Below are positions 1 to 11,756 of a DNA stretch of 64,000 nt, one piece after another (within the stretch, counting starts at the first letter, position 1; every line of letters starts with the position of its first letter). The notes under the pieces were generated by a model. That model was given only the letters and a program-made list of their open reading frames with translations, was not told the origin of the DNA and ran no database searches. This stretch comes from Symsagittifera roscoffensis (Eukaryota; Xenacoelomorpha; Acoela; Convolutidae). Both the position numbers and the translations under genes were made by a program. Location of the stretch: NCBI RefSeq assembly GCF_963678635.1, contig NC_087069.1:41220831-41284830 (forward strand), read 5' to 3'.

Positions 1-445
1 AAAGCCAAGCGCTTCATATTTGTCCAACAACGTCTAAAGCGGACATTGATTGTCTCAAAAAGTCTATAACGTTTTGTATTTTGATTGAGCCCCTTATATT
101 TCGAAGGACTACTTTGAAGACCCTAATTTGACCAAATTTTCTGCGCTGCAGGCAAATTTTTGAAAAAAAGCGAAAAACGGCGTTTTTAGGCATTTTTTGG
201 AAAATTTCGACCAAAAAATTGCGCTTTTTCGGCGCGCTCCTCCCTCAGTTTTGGTATAGATTGGCGCCGAAGGTTCCTTTAGAAAAACTTAACGGTCAGT
301 CAGCCAAAAATGGATATCTCAAAATAGTACAAAGGGGGGACCCTTTGGGTCGGCAGGAGGTCGAATCCCTGAGGGGGGTGGGGGGGGGGGGGGGTTGTTG
401 TGGGCGTCTGCATTTCTGCTCCTCCCTCAATCCGCTACTGTAGCT
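1..445. repeat. Dispersed G-tract repeat, copy 1 (cut by window start)
   Basis: The stretch around 105-240 resembles 7335-7450 in the same orientation, sharing the phrase 'aatttgaccaaa' followed by 'tctgcgc.gcagg'. It ends in a G-tract and a 'ccgctactgtagc' end that matches the end of the second copy. This looks like a MITE-type dispersed repeat. No protein is supported; the open frames here are low complexity. Confidence 0.55.
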
Positions 446-507
446 ATGGGTTAGTTTGATTGTTACTGAATGGTTGGAAATCAAAGTTTGGAGAAAAACT
501 AGCATCT

Positions 508-1156
508 CCCGCACCGGAAATCCATGGATAATAATCGATTATAATGGAAAAATGTTGTATAAAATGTTGTCATTATAATCCATTATTGTGGCAAATTTAG
601 ACCAGGTAATCGATTATATTGTCATCATAATCGATTATTTTCGTAAAAACACAATCCATTAAAATCCATTATAATGGATTATAATCCATTTATAATCCAT
701 TATAAAGGATTATAATCCATTTAAAAACCACTATAATTGATTATCATCTAATTTTTTTTGCAAAAGCAAAACTTGCAATATTGTTCCATTTTATTGTCCC
801 CCCCCCCCCCCCCCCCCCACTTTGCCCCCCATCAGTCCGCATTTGCCCAACTATAAGATTGAAAAGTGAAATACAACATTTTATGAAGCCTAAAAACTTA
901 ATGCGTAGCGACTGCAATAATCGATTTTAATTGATTATAAAGGAATGTTTTGCCTCGAAAACAAGTTTCATTTTTTTTCAAAAAAAAATCGATTATAATC
1001 GATTATAATCGATTATATTTGGATTTTATTGAATAAAAAAATAGTTTCATTATAATCCATTTTTAATCGATTATAAATCCATTTCATCGAAATTTATTGA
1101 GACAGACCACGAAAGTTCAATATAATCGATTACTATCCATGGAACTCCGGTGCGGG
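508..1156. mobile_element. 649-bp MITE-like element with TAATCGATTA palindromes
   Basis: The ends are inverted repeats: about 36 bp starting CCCGCACCGG at 508 match the reverse complement of the sequence ending CCGGTGCGGG at 1156, with about three mismatches. The interior is dominated by self-complementary runs of ATAATCGATTAT and ATAATCCATTAT, with a C-tract near 800. There is no coding capacity. No clean target duplication is visible, although 'ctagcatctcc' and 'ctaatatctcc' overlap the two borders. A non-autonomous DNA transposon or fold-back element is the likeliest reading. Confidence 0.6.
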
Positions 1157-1286
1157 CTAATATCTCCAAAAATTTTATTAATAGTTGCCAATTCTAGCGA
1201 AGTAAAGTTACATTGAATTTTCTAACCGCTTTCCCCGAGATTAAACCCGTTATTTATCATAGAAAAACGGATTACATTTTTACTAT

Positions 1287-4200
1287 TTAAGAAATTGTAT
1301 TTGAAAATCTAACCGCCTTTTTTCGTGCATTTTCGTCGTTTTTTGTAGAAGGAGAAGCTTGTTCTGTTTCTGCAATCACACCAACTGGCGAGAACGAAAA
1401 CGAGGATACAATTATGCCATTCTCGTTCGAAAATATGTCTCTCCTGAAATCTTTACACTCAACTGCGAAACTTCCCGCTTTCAAAAGCTGAGTTTTGCTT
1501 AAACTTCTCCATGGCAACGTAACTTTAACTTTCCTCAAAAACTGAACATGCTTTGCTGGTGATATATACAGAATTGGTGTCATACATTGATCCATAGGTA
1601 ACAATTTGAGCTCAAAGTTGACAGTCATGGTCCCAAGGGTGCTTAGTGGCGGGAAGAACACTTCAACTTTTTGTTGTTGATCTTGTTGTATTTCAGGGTC
1701 CGTGTAATTGAATTGAATCCTTTTTGCTTTTGCAGTTAGTTTTGTAGAGTACTGATACGAAAGAGAGTCCTTCACTTCTACAGGTTCCAATTCTGGTACG
1801 CTAGCCTCGACTTCTAAAAACAAACAGGACTGCTTGCATCTGGGCGAAATTGTGTGCTCCGACTGCTCTTCAATGTAATTGAAACAATTTTGAAAGCATC
1901 ATTTGAAAACAAATTGATAAATTTTTGAAAAAGTAATTTCTGAAGATTTTTTTTCGGACTTTTCATGAAGTACATTGGCGCATAGTAACGTAATAATAAC
2001 ACTTATTATCTTGCCTGAATTCAAACTGTATCAACTTCTGAGCGGATCAAATGTCCCAAATGAGCCAAATTGGCAATTTATTTTCAAAGCCAGATAAGTT
2101 TTGAGATAATTTTAAATTTTGAGATAAAACTTTGAGATACTTAAAAATTAAGTTCAAAAATGGCTACCTATTGAATCAATTTTGGAGAAAAAACAGAAAT
2201 TTTCCGTCACTATCTTGGAAAATAGAACAACAATAAAAATCTAAAGCGTAACAGTTTGCTCTTACGTTTTAGTGAAGAATATTTGACACTCTTTAATATG
2301 AACTTCCTTTTCAAAACCGGTTTGTTCACATCCAGAAATTTGTTTCCAGGTTTTTACAATTTAAACTTTATTTTGGAGCACTTATAATTTTCAAACTAAT
2401 TTCTAACATTTTTCGCGTACTAATTTTTTTAAGTTTTGCACCAAAGCCGCGCAGGCATTCTGTAGTTGTCTCGAAGCAAATAATCTTAATACCACAATTG
2501 ATTTAGAAATTAAAAAAAGATCAAGATATAATAGATATCAAGACAAAACTTGATTGTATATTTCATTCAAAAATCTAGAAATTATCATAAGTTTTGCTTC
2601 AAAGCAACATCAGTTACCTGGTCCAACGTGTTGATTGGGCGATGTTGCTGAGCTTTCTGTCCTTGTAGAGCAATCAACAAGCGCCATGCATGACTGGAAC
2701 AGAGCTTTGTTGTTGAATTATTTAAAAAAGTTTGCTTTGACTATTTTTTTTCCTGCAAAATTGTGTATGTTTATAAGCTTTTTTTCTTGCAAAGTGCTTA
2801 AAAAATTACAAAAAGAAAAATTTAGACCATATACTGCAATGTTTAGTTTAGGTTCTACAAAAAAAATGAAATATATTTGCATGTTTGTGGTTTGGTTTGA
2901 ACGTCGTTTAAAATTACACTCGATAATAATTTTTAGTATAACATAAATCAAAAGCGGGAAAAAATACAATTAGGTCTCTCATTGAAACAAAACAGAACCA
3001 CGCTATCAAATCAAGATCAATTTTCCAGCCCATTTTTCATTTGTTGATGTTTTTGTTTAAAAAAATTTTGATGCCTGCTGTTTGAGAAACGATATGCAGG
3101 ATCCTGGAGTTATGTTAGCCATATTGTACACAATTTGATCATAACTATGAGGATCTAGCGTAGAGGCAACGTGGGCAGTAGATGCACGCATCGTGAGGAG
3201 TGTTCCAATTTAGATAGGTACCTTAGCTTGAGATTAACTTATACCTACTCTTACTCAATTTGTTTCGTTCACAACTACGAAAGTCCGAACAGAGCAGATG
3301 TCCAAAACTGATCACCTTTACACAGTAGTCTTACAGAGCTCACGTTTTTTGCTGTCGCATTACTAAATTAGTACTGACTTTGCCATCTCTAGACGTTGTG
3401 TTACCATGCGCCGGATTGTTGATTGGATTTCAATTTAGATTTATCAAGCGGTACAGAATCAAACGCGAAAAGGCATGAGCAGAAACCCTTCATGCCGCAA
3501 AGAAATTCGGAGCAAGTCTAAACTTATAAGAAATGTCAAGTCCCTTTTTCCGTCAGAGCACACACACGCGAAAAAACTTTTTTTCAAACGTACCGATCCT
3601 ATTAGAGGCCACTAAGTCGATATAAGTTAGGCCGAAATTTATTAAGCCGATGAAAAAGACGAAAAAAAAATAAAAGTAAAATTTTAACAAATCGAGCTGG
3701 TTCAGTTACAACCAATGTGAAAAGCAAATTTTGATTCAGCCAGATTTTTAAAATGTTAAAAGCAACTGCAGCTAAAATTGTTTACAGCCAAAGTAAACTA
3801 TTTATAGATGTGACAACTAAGCTGACAAAAAAAAGAGAAATATTAGGCTGAAGTGATTTTGAACCGGGGCAATTACCGTTTGAAAAAGAACTGGTCCTAG
3901 TCAGATTCGAAACCAAGAATTTCGCCGTCAATGCGTGTTCGTTACCACCTGGCAATGCGTGCAATATACACTTAAAATTTTGAAGTCTTCATGAACCAAG
4001 GAACCACCAGTTCAGTGAGTCCGATGAGTCCTGTGGACAAATTTGTTTAGGGGAAAAATGTCTGGTACCCAAATGCAATACCCTTTCTATCGCAAGGTTA
4101 AATAAAATTTTAAATAATAATGTGCATAGAAAAAAATCGACTTTTGTTTTATTAATTGATTCGTTTCAACTTGTTGAAAAGTATTTCAGGTCAACTCAAG

Positions 4201-5638
4201 TGACAGTTAAAAATGTGTCAGCATTCAGAAAGCGTTTTAATTGTTTAATTGTCACACCCATTCTGTTCAACTTTTTTGATATGAATTAACTTACCTTGCA
4301 GGTGGCTAGGGTCAGGGTAGACGAAATCATCTCAGTAATTTTCTGAATGAATAAATCTTCTGCGGATCTGCTCGACTGAAAAGTATTTTATTTTAAACTG
4401 GTCGCATTTTAACGCATATTTATCAAGTACTCAAACTCAATTTGTCACCGCCAAAGTTTTGAGTTGATAATTGATGCAATTAGATAGAAGCATGAATAAA
4501 AAAAATGATGATCAGGCGTCTTAGATTCGAGTATTTTATCGATAAAAATCCTTATCGATGAAAATCTTTATCTTTATCATATTTCAACAGGCTCAAATTT
4601 AAGGTGCTTACTTACTTTATTGGTTACCAGCACAGGGTTTGTAATGATAAATAATGATGTTGGTGCTTCATTGTTAGTTTTGTTGTTTCGTTAAAATAAA
4701 AGACTTAAATCAAATAAATGAAAGTTAATTCAATTTTAAACAAGAATCTATAATTTTTTTTCAAAATATTGTCAGAAAAAAAATCGAGTCAAAACTTTCC
4801 ACAAAATATTACTCCGGCTACTTACTTGCTTATCGTTCAGGAGATGGAAACTTTGAGAAATTAAACTGAGAAATGATAATCTCGCTACTGAGATATCAAG
4901 CATACTTTTCGAACCCCGATCAATCAAATCCGGAAGTTCTTTCAGTTTTCGTCTCCATACGCTAGAGAATATTCCCCGTTTCAGCTGACTTTTTCTGAAT
5001 ATCAGTGTTCGACTTCTACCGCGCGGCTCCTTTTCAAGCAGAATCAATTTTTCCTTGCTGTCATAACGTGGCAGGCAAACTACTGTATGAATAGGAACTT
5101 CATCATTTGTGTCTTCCTGACGATACTTCAGCAACGCTCTTACAAAATTGAAATGTTCTTTACAATTAGTTTGAATTTTTGTCGCCGTCATTTCTGTAAC
5201 TGATTGAGAGTACACATTGAACACAAAAAGTCCCTTAGTTGAATGAGCTAATACCAAATCCATGTCGACCTTGGCCATTGAAGTTTTGAACACCTCTCTT
5301 GTACTGATGTTGGGGAAGACAGCAATTCCGTTCTGGTTCCGACCTGCCATACCAACTAATAACTTATGCAATTTAGATATATCGTTTTCTCTTTTCAGTT
5401 GGAATCTACTATCCCTTTTTTGACGCTCTTTTGATACCTGCGTTTGTCCTCTGCGTAGTCTTGGATCAGAGTTTGTCGGAATCCATGATATTTGGCCATC
5501 GTGCTTCCAATTGGGAAGCTGAACAAGAAATAATCGCATCAAAGTTTCGTCATTGAACGGAAATCTTTGTCCTCCTGGTATTTTTACCTCCAAAGTTTCA
5601 AGCTCCCTGAAGAAATCATCGTCTGCAGCTCCAACCAT
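1287..5638 (-). CDS. Four-exon host gene: PD-(D/E)XK-like domain plus ZU5-like domain, 498 aa
   Basis: Proposed coding exons are complement(1287-1813, 2618-2693, 4295-4375, 4826-5638), totalling 1,497 nt in frame. Introns start GTAAGT, GTAAGT and GTAACT and end in TTTTCAG, TTCCAG and TTTTTAG. The two short exons (81 and 76 nt) bring the phase exactly to that required by the last exon, which supports the model. Residues of roughly 100-200 have the pattern of a NERD/PD-(D/E)XK nuclease-like fold: 'VDMDLVL' at the beta-strand carrying the acidic residue, then 'GLFVFNVY', where active members carry ExK. Here it is NVY, so catalysis is doubtful. The last exon ('VFFPPLSTLG', 'TPILYISPAKHVQF', 'VTLPW') resembles a ZU5 domain, as in UNC5, ankyrins and PIDD. 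Start: ATG at 5638. Domain names are pattern-based; the function is unknown. Confidence 0.75.
3850..3965 (-). other. Possible tRNA-derived SINE fragment
   Basis: Read on the minus strand, TTGCCAGGTGG resembles a pol III A box, and GTTTCGAATCT about 45 nt downstream resembles a B box. I could not fold a proper tRNA cloverleaf, so a tRNA-derived SINE head is more likely than a tRNA gene. It sits in the large intron between exons 2 and 3 of the surrounding gene and in the same orientation. Confidence 0.3.
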
Positions 5639-7225
5639 TTTAGTAATTCAGAGAAATTATAGCAATTCAAATCTTTCACGACTATTTGATTAGGTCATCA
5701 GGTGAAATTGGGTTTAAACGCAAGTAAAAGCATACGCATGAATCAACAGTCTGAACATTGATATGAAGTAGAAAACACTGCATCAACTGGTTTTTGAAAT
5801 GAGATCTATTGAAGTTTTTATTCAAATTTTTTCAAAAGCCACGTGCCTGTTTGGACTGATTGTGTTTGTTTTAGCATAGCATTGATAAGTAAGCACGTCA
5901 TAACTTGAAGCTATTAATTTGTTCAATTGGATTTTGGACCGGCCTTTTAGCAGACCAACATTTTAATATCAAACGAAAAAACGGGGTCTTTAATCAGTCT
6001 GTAATCAGACCAAAGTCATTATTACAACTGTCGGTGTTGTATGATAAGCAAAAGTTAGTTAAGGTTGAGCTTCCCTATTTAAGATATTTATCTCACGATG
6101 CCATAAGAACTTGTTACGTTTTGGGGCTTGACCGTTTACTTTTGGTATGAGCTTCCTTAAAAAGATAATGATCTCATGGTGTAAATAAATGAAAACCATT
6201 GAAAACAGAATGATAAAAAAGAGGTAATCACTGACTCACGCGCACAATACCGAATCTTGTAAGAAAAGCCAAGTGCAGCAAGTTATCATTCTTTGCCAAA
6301 ACCGTCTTTGAAGTTAGCATTCTGAACTGTCAACTGTTTTGAGTCTGCTAAAAAACCGGTCTGCTTAAACGCTATAGCACCAATTATATTTTGCATATAT
6401 TTAATTCTTATTTGCAGTCTTTAAAAAATCCAGGTATCCAAAGTAAAAATCATATGATTTCAATTTGATATCACATGTTTGATTATTTATAACATCAGGC
6501 AAAACTGCTCTGCTAAAATTAGTTTCTGCGCAAAAACAAACGACTTCTGCTGTCCCTCATAATAATAACATGAATTTTACTGTCGAAGATAATAATCGGA
6601 TTCACAAAAAAGCATGAGGGACCAAAATGTGTAGGTAATTAGGGTAACCAAGTAAGTTTTTTTTCGCATATGGCTATGAGTCCACTTTTTCAAAACCCGA
6701 GTTAACCAAAAATGCTAGCCTTACAGTTTCCATATATGAAAAAATGCTAATCATGCACCTTTCATGCAATTCCCTAAGTTGCATGAAGGTTCTATGATAC
6801 GTGATTTTCATGAAAATTGAATGAAAGTTCTATGATAAATGATTTTTAAAATATGGAAATTGTTTGACTAGTGTGTTTCCATAAACCTAAAAATTTTTGT
6901 TCTTTTTTTATTTTAGTTGCCTAAAATTTTTGTGTTGTGTTTGTAAGGAAACAGAAGTGACAAAGACCTTGGGTTATTCAAAACTAGAGTCACCAATGGT
7001 TTGACCGTCTTGCATTTTCAATGCATCGGAAACGACCTGAATTGTCTGAGAGATTGTCTTACACAAATCATCTAATAAAAGCATCAAACAAATTTTCCAA
7101 AAAAGACCTTTTTCCACAATTGAAGTGATGAAACCATATGTAAATTTGTCTCTCCAAAAATAAGCGTTTTAAGCGTTTTTGAAAAGAGTATCGAAAAAAA
7201 AACCAAATTTTGATTATCCATGACC
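5639..7225. other. Intergenic, no gene seen
   Basis: This is AT-rich sequence upstream of the ZU5-like gene. It contains only short open frames without recognisable composition, plus imperfect repeats such as 'ttctatgataaatgattt' near 6790-6850. Nothing is annotated. Confidence 0.5.
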
Positions 7226-7505
7226 AGGGGTGGATCTAGGATTTTCTCGGGGGGGGGGGGGGGGTGGTGGTCAGATTTTCGAAAAAATTTCGATTTTTTA
7301 GGTCGACCAAATTGATTTTCTGAGCTCTCACAAACCACTATGAAGACCATAATTTGACCAAACGTTCTGCGCCGCAGGCTAATTTTTGAATAAAAGGCTA
7401 AAAAAAGGGCGTTATTAGGCACTTTTTAAAAATTTTTGTCCAAAAAAAATGTGTTTTTTTTTCAGAGCGCGCGTCCGCCCCCCGCCCCCCCTAAATCTGC
7501 TACTT
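7226..7505. repeat. Dispersed G-tract repeat, copy 2 (MITE-like)
   Basis: It begins GGGGTGGATCTAGG followed by a long G-tract, and ends with a C-tract and 'ctaaatctgctact', a degenerate inverted copy of the start. The core matches 105-240 in the same orientation. Non-coding; likely a MITE family of this genome. Confidence 0.55.
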
Positions 7506-7813
7506 TCCACGACTAAGTTATACAAACAAAAATTAAATGTTGCACGCAAATTTTTTTTGTAATATGTTTTCGTTAAAATTAAAATTCGTTTAGCGATTGG
7601 AAAAAAAAAAACATTTTTTTTCTTGAGGCGATTTCGAAACGTTTTCATAAAGTTTTTGTTGCAGCTATCGAAAAACGCTAGTCATAAAATTTATATAGAT
7701 GGAAATTATATGGGTAGCATTTTTTGAAAGAAAACCGTTTTTATATTTGATTTTTGACAATACACAGAGTTTTATAACTAAACAAGTCAAACGTTTTTTT
7801 CACAATTTGATGA

Positions 7814-7819
7814 CAAAAT
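7814..7819. repeat. Target-site duplication, left (CAAAAT)
   Basis: These six bases abut the outer end of the left inverted repeat and are identical to 24247-24252. A 6-bp duplication is the length known for Polinton/Maverick insertions. Confidence 0.85.
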
Positions 7820-7879
7820 AGTAGTAGAAGAGTGAGCAAGAGTGGGGGGGGGGGGGGGGGTGCCTGGTGACCCCCATGT

Positions 7880-8170
7880 ATTAAGATAGGCTATAGAGTA
7901 TCCGGTGACCAGGCTATGTATTAAGATAGGGAATAGATTTCCTATGTATTAAGATAGGGAATAGGTTTACCATGTATTAAGATGGTAAGGTTTCAGATGG
8001 CAAGTTTCAGAAAATTTTTTGGCGCCCGATCTTACCATGTTTTAAGATAGTGTTTAGATTTCCCATGCATTAAGATAGTGTATAGATATCCCTGTGTATA
8101 AAAATTAGAAATTCCTTGTATTAACATAGGGAATAGATTTCCCAATGTATTAAGATAGGGAATGGTAAGG
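7880..8170. repeat. Terminal sub-repeats, about 27-29 bp, left end
   Basis: Roughly eight imperfect units of the form 'ccatgtattaagataggg' plus 'aatagattt' follow the G-tract at the element's end; some are mutated or partial. The same set occurs inverted at 23890-24205. One isolated unit occurs deep inside the element at 13629-13655. Such subterminal arrays can bind transposition or replication proteins; that role is inferred. Confidence 0.75.
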
Positions 8171-10408
8171 TTTCAGTGTGATGGTAAGAAAATAGTAAGA
8201 AAAACGGTTTTTTTTTGGATTTTGTGTGGAAATGTCTAGTTTTTTTGCAAAAATCTCGGCATGCGTTATGCAATTCTTGAGTGTTACATGTAGAATGTGC
8301 AATGAAGAGAATATGTTTATTGGTTCATGGTCAGTCCATGATAAGATGTGCAAAAATTTGGAAATGCTTATAAAAAAAATTGATATTTTTTCAAAAAACT
8401 TCAAAACACGATATGATTTGATATAATTTTATAATAATAACTATTTTATTAGATGATCCTGTTTTAGAAACTGTACTCAATCTAGCTTAAACTATGCTGA
8501 AACCTACTGAAACTTTAAAAAAAATTTCAAGTATTTGGAAAAAATTGCAAAAATTTCAAGTATTTGGAACAAACTGCAAATTTTTGGAAAAAATTGCAGA
8601 AATCTCATAATTTTGGTTAATGTATGGTTGTTTTTGATCTAATTTTAAACATACTTTTACGTATTGGTTTTAAAAATAAGCTAAGATTGTATTTTAATTG
8701 GCATTATGTTGAGACAATGATACAAAAGTTTGAATAAAAAAATGACTTTTTCCACAATTTTTTCTCAATATATTGAAATACAATGAAGTTTACCTTAATT
8801 TGAGCTAAATACTTGGTTATACAATGCTCTAAACACTGAAAAGAAGGTTCATACTAGCAGAATCAAAATTGAAACTTCCGGAAAACCGTGAAATTAGTCG
8901 TAATTTTTGAAAAGGTAAAATGAAAATTAATCAAATTTACATGAAATTTTCCATTTCGAACTTTTTATTTTGGTTTTTAACTAATTGTTTTTGTCCAGTT
9001 CAGGCATGATTTTTAAGAATCTCAACTCAAATGAACATTAAGCGCAGAATTCTATGAAATTTTTAAATCAAACTCCATGATTCAACTCCTCCTCACTTTT
9101 TTCTCATTGAATTACCCAAATTTGTACAAAAATTAAAACTTGTGAGAAATTTTTTATGTTAAAATTTAGAAATTTCAGATTATTGATAAAAATGAGCAGT
9201 TTATTGCTAAAATTGTTTAAAATGGGATAAATGTTTCTTAAAAATTTATTCGATATTGGGTCAAATTCAACAAAAACTTCTTCATAACTGATGATTATCT
9301 CTCTGTTGCTTCTGCAACATAACTTTCAAGATTTTCCGTAGAGTTTTTCCATGCGAGTCTCAAAAAATTGATTTAGCAAAGCAAATCAAGGTGCAAACTG
9401 GAACAGTTGTGTAATTTTCCGATTTTTATTAAGAAAAAACTCTATGTAGTAAACATGTAGTAATGTATTGTATATAGTGTTGTATATTCTATGTAGTATT
9501 GTGTATGTATGTAGCAAGGAAAAGTAGATCTTGAAAGCAAGTTTTCGATTTATGCTTTATGTATCTTCTTCCAAAAGATGTCGAATTGGGTTTGCTTCTC
9601 AAAAATTATCCTCAAAACATTTGATCTTTCATATAAAGTACCTAATATATCAAATGATAACAATTTTTTCTAATGAATTACGCATAAATATAAGACTTTG
9701 AGAATTTTTATGTCGGATTTTTTCTCAAGATATACTTTATAAGCTAAATTTTAGTAAAATTATCTCAAATCTCCTAAGGAATAAATTGAATTTCTATCTC
9801 ATTTTAGCATTTTCTCAGTTTCTGCTTCATTTACTATCTACCAAATGAATCCAATTTGAGCAAATTTTTTACTTGAAAAATGAATTTTAGATGGAAAAAT
9901 GTATCGTTTCAACGAACGTTCAATAATCCGAAGCTGAATTAATACCATAAGTCCTTTACTAAAAAGCTTTAAAGAATTTTTTCAACCTGATAACTGTATA
10001 ATGCTGTTTTAAATCTGAATTTCTCTTTTAGACTAAGTTTTTAGTTGGAATGATGTATATCATTATCTTGAAACTTTCAAAGTTTAGCAAAATATACATT
10101 TTTTTCCAGGTCATTTATCAATTTCTTTTCTGAAATCATCAAAAAATCAATAGACTAACATAATTCTTAATAAGTCAAACCACATTATCTGCTTAAAAAG
10201 CTCTGCTCTATGAACACTTTTACAAGCAATAAACAAGGAAAACTTTAAAATAGTAACTACAAAAAACCTTTCAATTAGTTGATATTTTCCAAATATCCAA
10301 GTTTTACACTTTTTAGGCGAATACTTAAATACTCATTAGCATATGTTATGCACTTTACTACAAATTTATCACAACAAAGTCTCCGCAAGCTTGCAACCAA
10401 GGGAGTTT
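8171..10408. other. TIR spacer, no convincing gene
   Basis: This is AT-rich DNA with short internal repeats ('aaatttcaagtatttgg' three times near 8525-8600, 'gtatgtag' runs near 9440-9520). An 84-codon frame on the minus strand (8150-8404) recurs in the right TIR, but the two copies are near-identical DNA, so that says nothing about coding. I annotate no gene. Confidence 0.5.
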
Positions 10409-10889
10409 TTACTGTTGATTAAAAGTTTTCGGATCGAGTTCCATGGAAAGCTTCACGACGATTTGAACTCGATTTTTGCTGTCTTTAACATCAATCAAAA
10501 CCTTTGAATAAAAAAATAAATGACAGTTCAGGTAATGTAATGAAAACACTGTATAATTACTGACTAGATTTGTTACAATTGCTGAGACTTTTCAGATTCG
10601 GTAAAAACTAATAATCATAGTATTTTCTAAGTTTTTCAAAAAAAAAACTTAAAAATTTTACCTTCTCTTGAAGTGTGTTTGCAGTCTGCTGAGCACATAA
10701 TTTAATATTATGCAGAGAATGGTTCTTCTTGAAATGATTAGCGAGTTCCTCGCTGCTATAAGTATAAAAATTACAGTTAGAACACTTCAAAACACCACAT
10801 GTTCTACAATGTCTTGATGCGTCTTTGTGAGTGTATTCCCTACCACATTCAAGACATGCAACTCTTTCGTTTCTATTGAGTGAAGACAT
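10409..10889 (-). CDS. C2H2-type zinc-finger protein, two exons, left TIR copy
   Basis: Coding exons are complement(10409-10501, 10662-10889): 228 nt ending in a complete AAG codon before GTAAAA, a 160-nt intron ending AAAG, then 93 nt with the stop, giving 106 aa. Residues 13-31 hold CLEC followed by two His; residues 36-61 hold CSNC, a 12-residue spacer and HFKKNH, a good C2H2 finger. The small exon 2 encodes a hydrophilic tail ending NQQ. A nucleic-acid-binding role is likely; the partner is unknown. The same two-exon structure is preserved in the right TIR. The left copy has Cys where the right has Arg directly after the last His of the first finger. Confidence 0.7.
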
Positions 10890-11105
10890 CTCAATAGTAA
10901 TGAAAAATTAAATGGGAGATTTAAAAAGTACCAAATTTTTAGACAAGGTGAGTTGAATAGCCTCAAAAAAGAATAAAAGTAAATAAAAACAGCAAACTTA
11001 TTAACCAATTGTTTTCAACGAAAAGAAAATCAGAGTGGATATGCTATTTAGCCTAGCTGAAATAAAAATCATCCAATCTAACCATGGAATTTTTAAAAGT
11101 ATCAA

Positions 11106-11700
11106 CCAATCAGAATCGAGCATTAATTACAAGGAAACTTTTATCTTTTCTTATATCAACCAATCAGAATTGAGCTTAAATAGTCATGTGACTTTAGACA
11201 AATTAAATGACCACCAATCAGAAATGAGCTTCAAAAATCATGTAATTTTCAACAAATTCAATGTCAACCTATCAGAATTGAGCTTCAAAAGTCATGAAAT
11301 TTTCAAGAAATTTAATGTCAACCAATCAGAGGTGATCTCTTCTTCTCATGAATTTTTCAACAATTTTTTTAAAATTTGTAGATTTTGAGGATACTTTCAC
11401 AGACATTATTTGTGTTAATAACCAATCAGAATGAAGTAATCACAGATGTTAAAAAACTTTGTAGATCAGAACCAGACTATGTTTATGAAACTTCTTAATC
11501 AATAAATTTTATTGCATTTTTCCAACATAACTAAGATTTGAACTTTGATACCCTAGTGGGATAAATGAGATTTCTTGTCTAGTTTATGTTGTTTTTTCGA
11601 TATTCAATTCAAATTTTGAAATTTCGATCAAAATTTTTTCGTGGTAATGACGTCATTCCTTCGAAATTTCTAGAATTTTCCAGAAAAAAATTCAACCAAT
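11106..11700 (+). promoter_or_regulatory. CCAAT-box array with exact 54-bp spacing, left
   Basis: CCAATCAGA starts at 11106, 11160, 11214 and 11322, with a mutated CCTATCAGA at 11268. Spacing is exactly 54 bp; further sites lie near 11422 and 11694. AACCAATCAGA fits the NF-Y consensus RRCCAATSRG. The 54-bp unit is a minisatellite, and because 54 is divisible by three it leaves an open frame (11035-11388) of 18-residue repeats. A 1-bp indel breaks that frame in the right TIR, so I favour regulatory over coding function. Confidence 0.55.
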
Positions 11701-11756
11701 CAGAAATAAGCAGTTTCTAGACATAACTTTGGACCCAAAATATTCATTTTTGAAGA

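Larger units (their letters stand above)
7820..11641 (+). repeat. Left terminal inverted repeat, 3.8 kb
   Basis: The reverse complement matches 20401-24246 with scattered substitutions and small indels. It includes the terminal sub-repeats, a zinc-finger gene and, at its inner edge, a 54-bp CCAAT array. The match ends at the phrase 'caaaattttttcg'. A G-tract of about 18 residues near 7843 is interrupted in the right copy. Confidence 0.9.

Noticed and set aside
2635-2969. Overlapping 103- and 83-codon frames
   Set aside because: They overlap exon 3 and the flanking intron of the minus-strand gene. Composition is A/T-run driven.
4010-4060. Hammerhead-ribozyme-like core (CCGATGAGTCC, TGT loop, GGAC)
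   Set aside because: The first box has a C where the core needs U, and the GAAA box after the stem reads AAAT, so essential core residues are missing. A relic at best.
5905-6150. 81-codon plus-strand frame
   Set aside because: No recognisable family, no splice or promoter context, and length expected by chance in this sequence.
8150-8426. Overlapping 84- and 66-codon frames on opposite strands in the TIR
   Set aside because: Low-complexity Ile/Phe/Lys-rich frames. Conservation only reflects near-identical TIR DNA, and the ends differ between the copies.
11035-11388. 117-codon frame made of 18-residue repeats in the left TIR
   Set aside because: The frame is a consequence of the 54-bp minisatellite length. 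An indel breaks it in the right TIR and differences are mostly non-synonymous.
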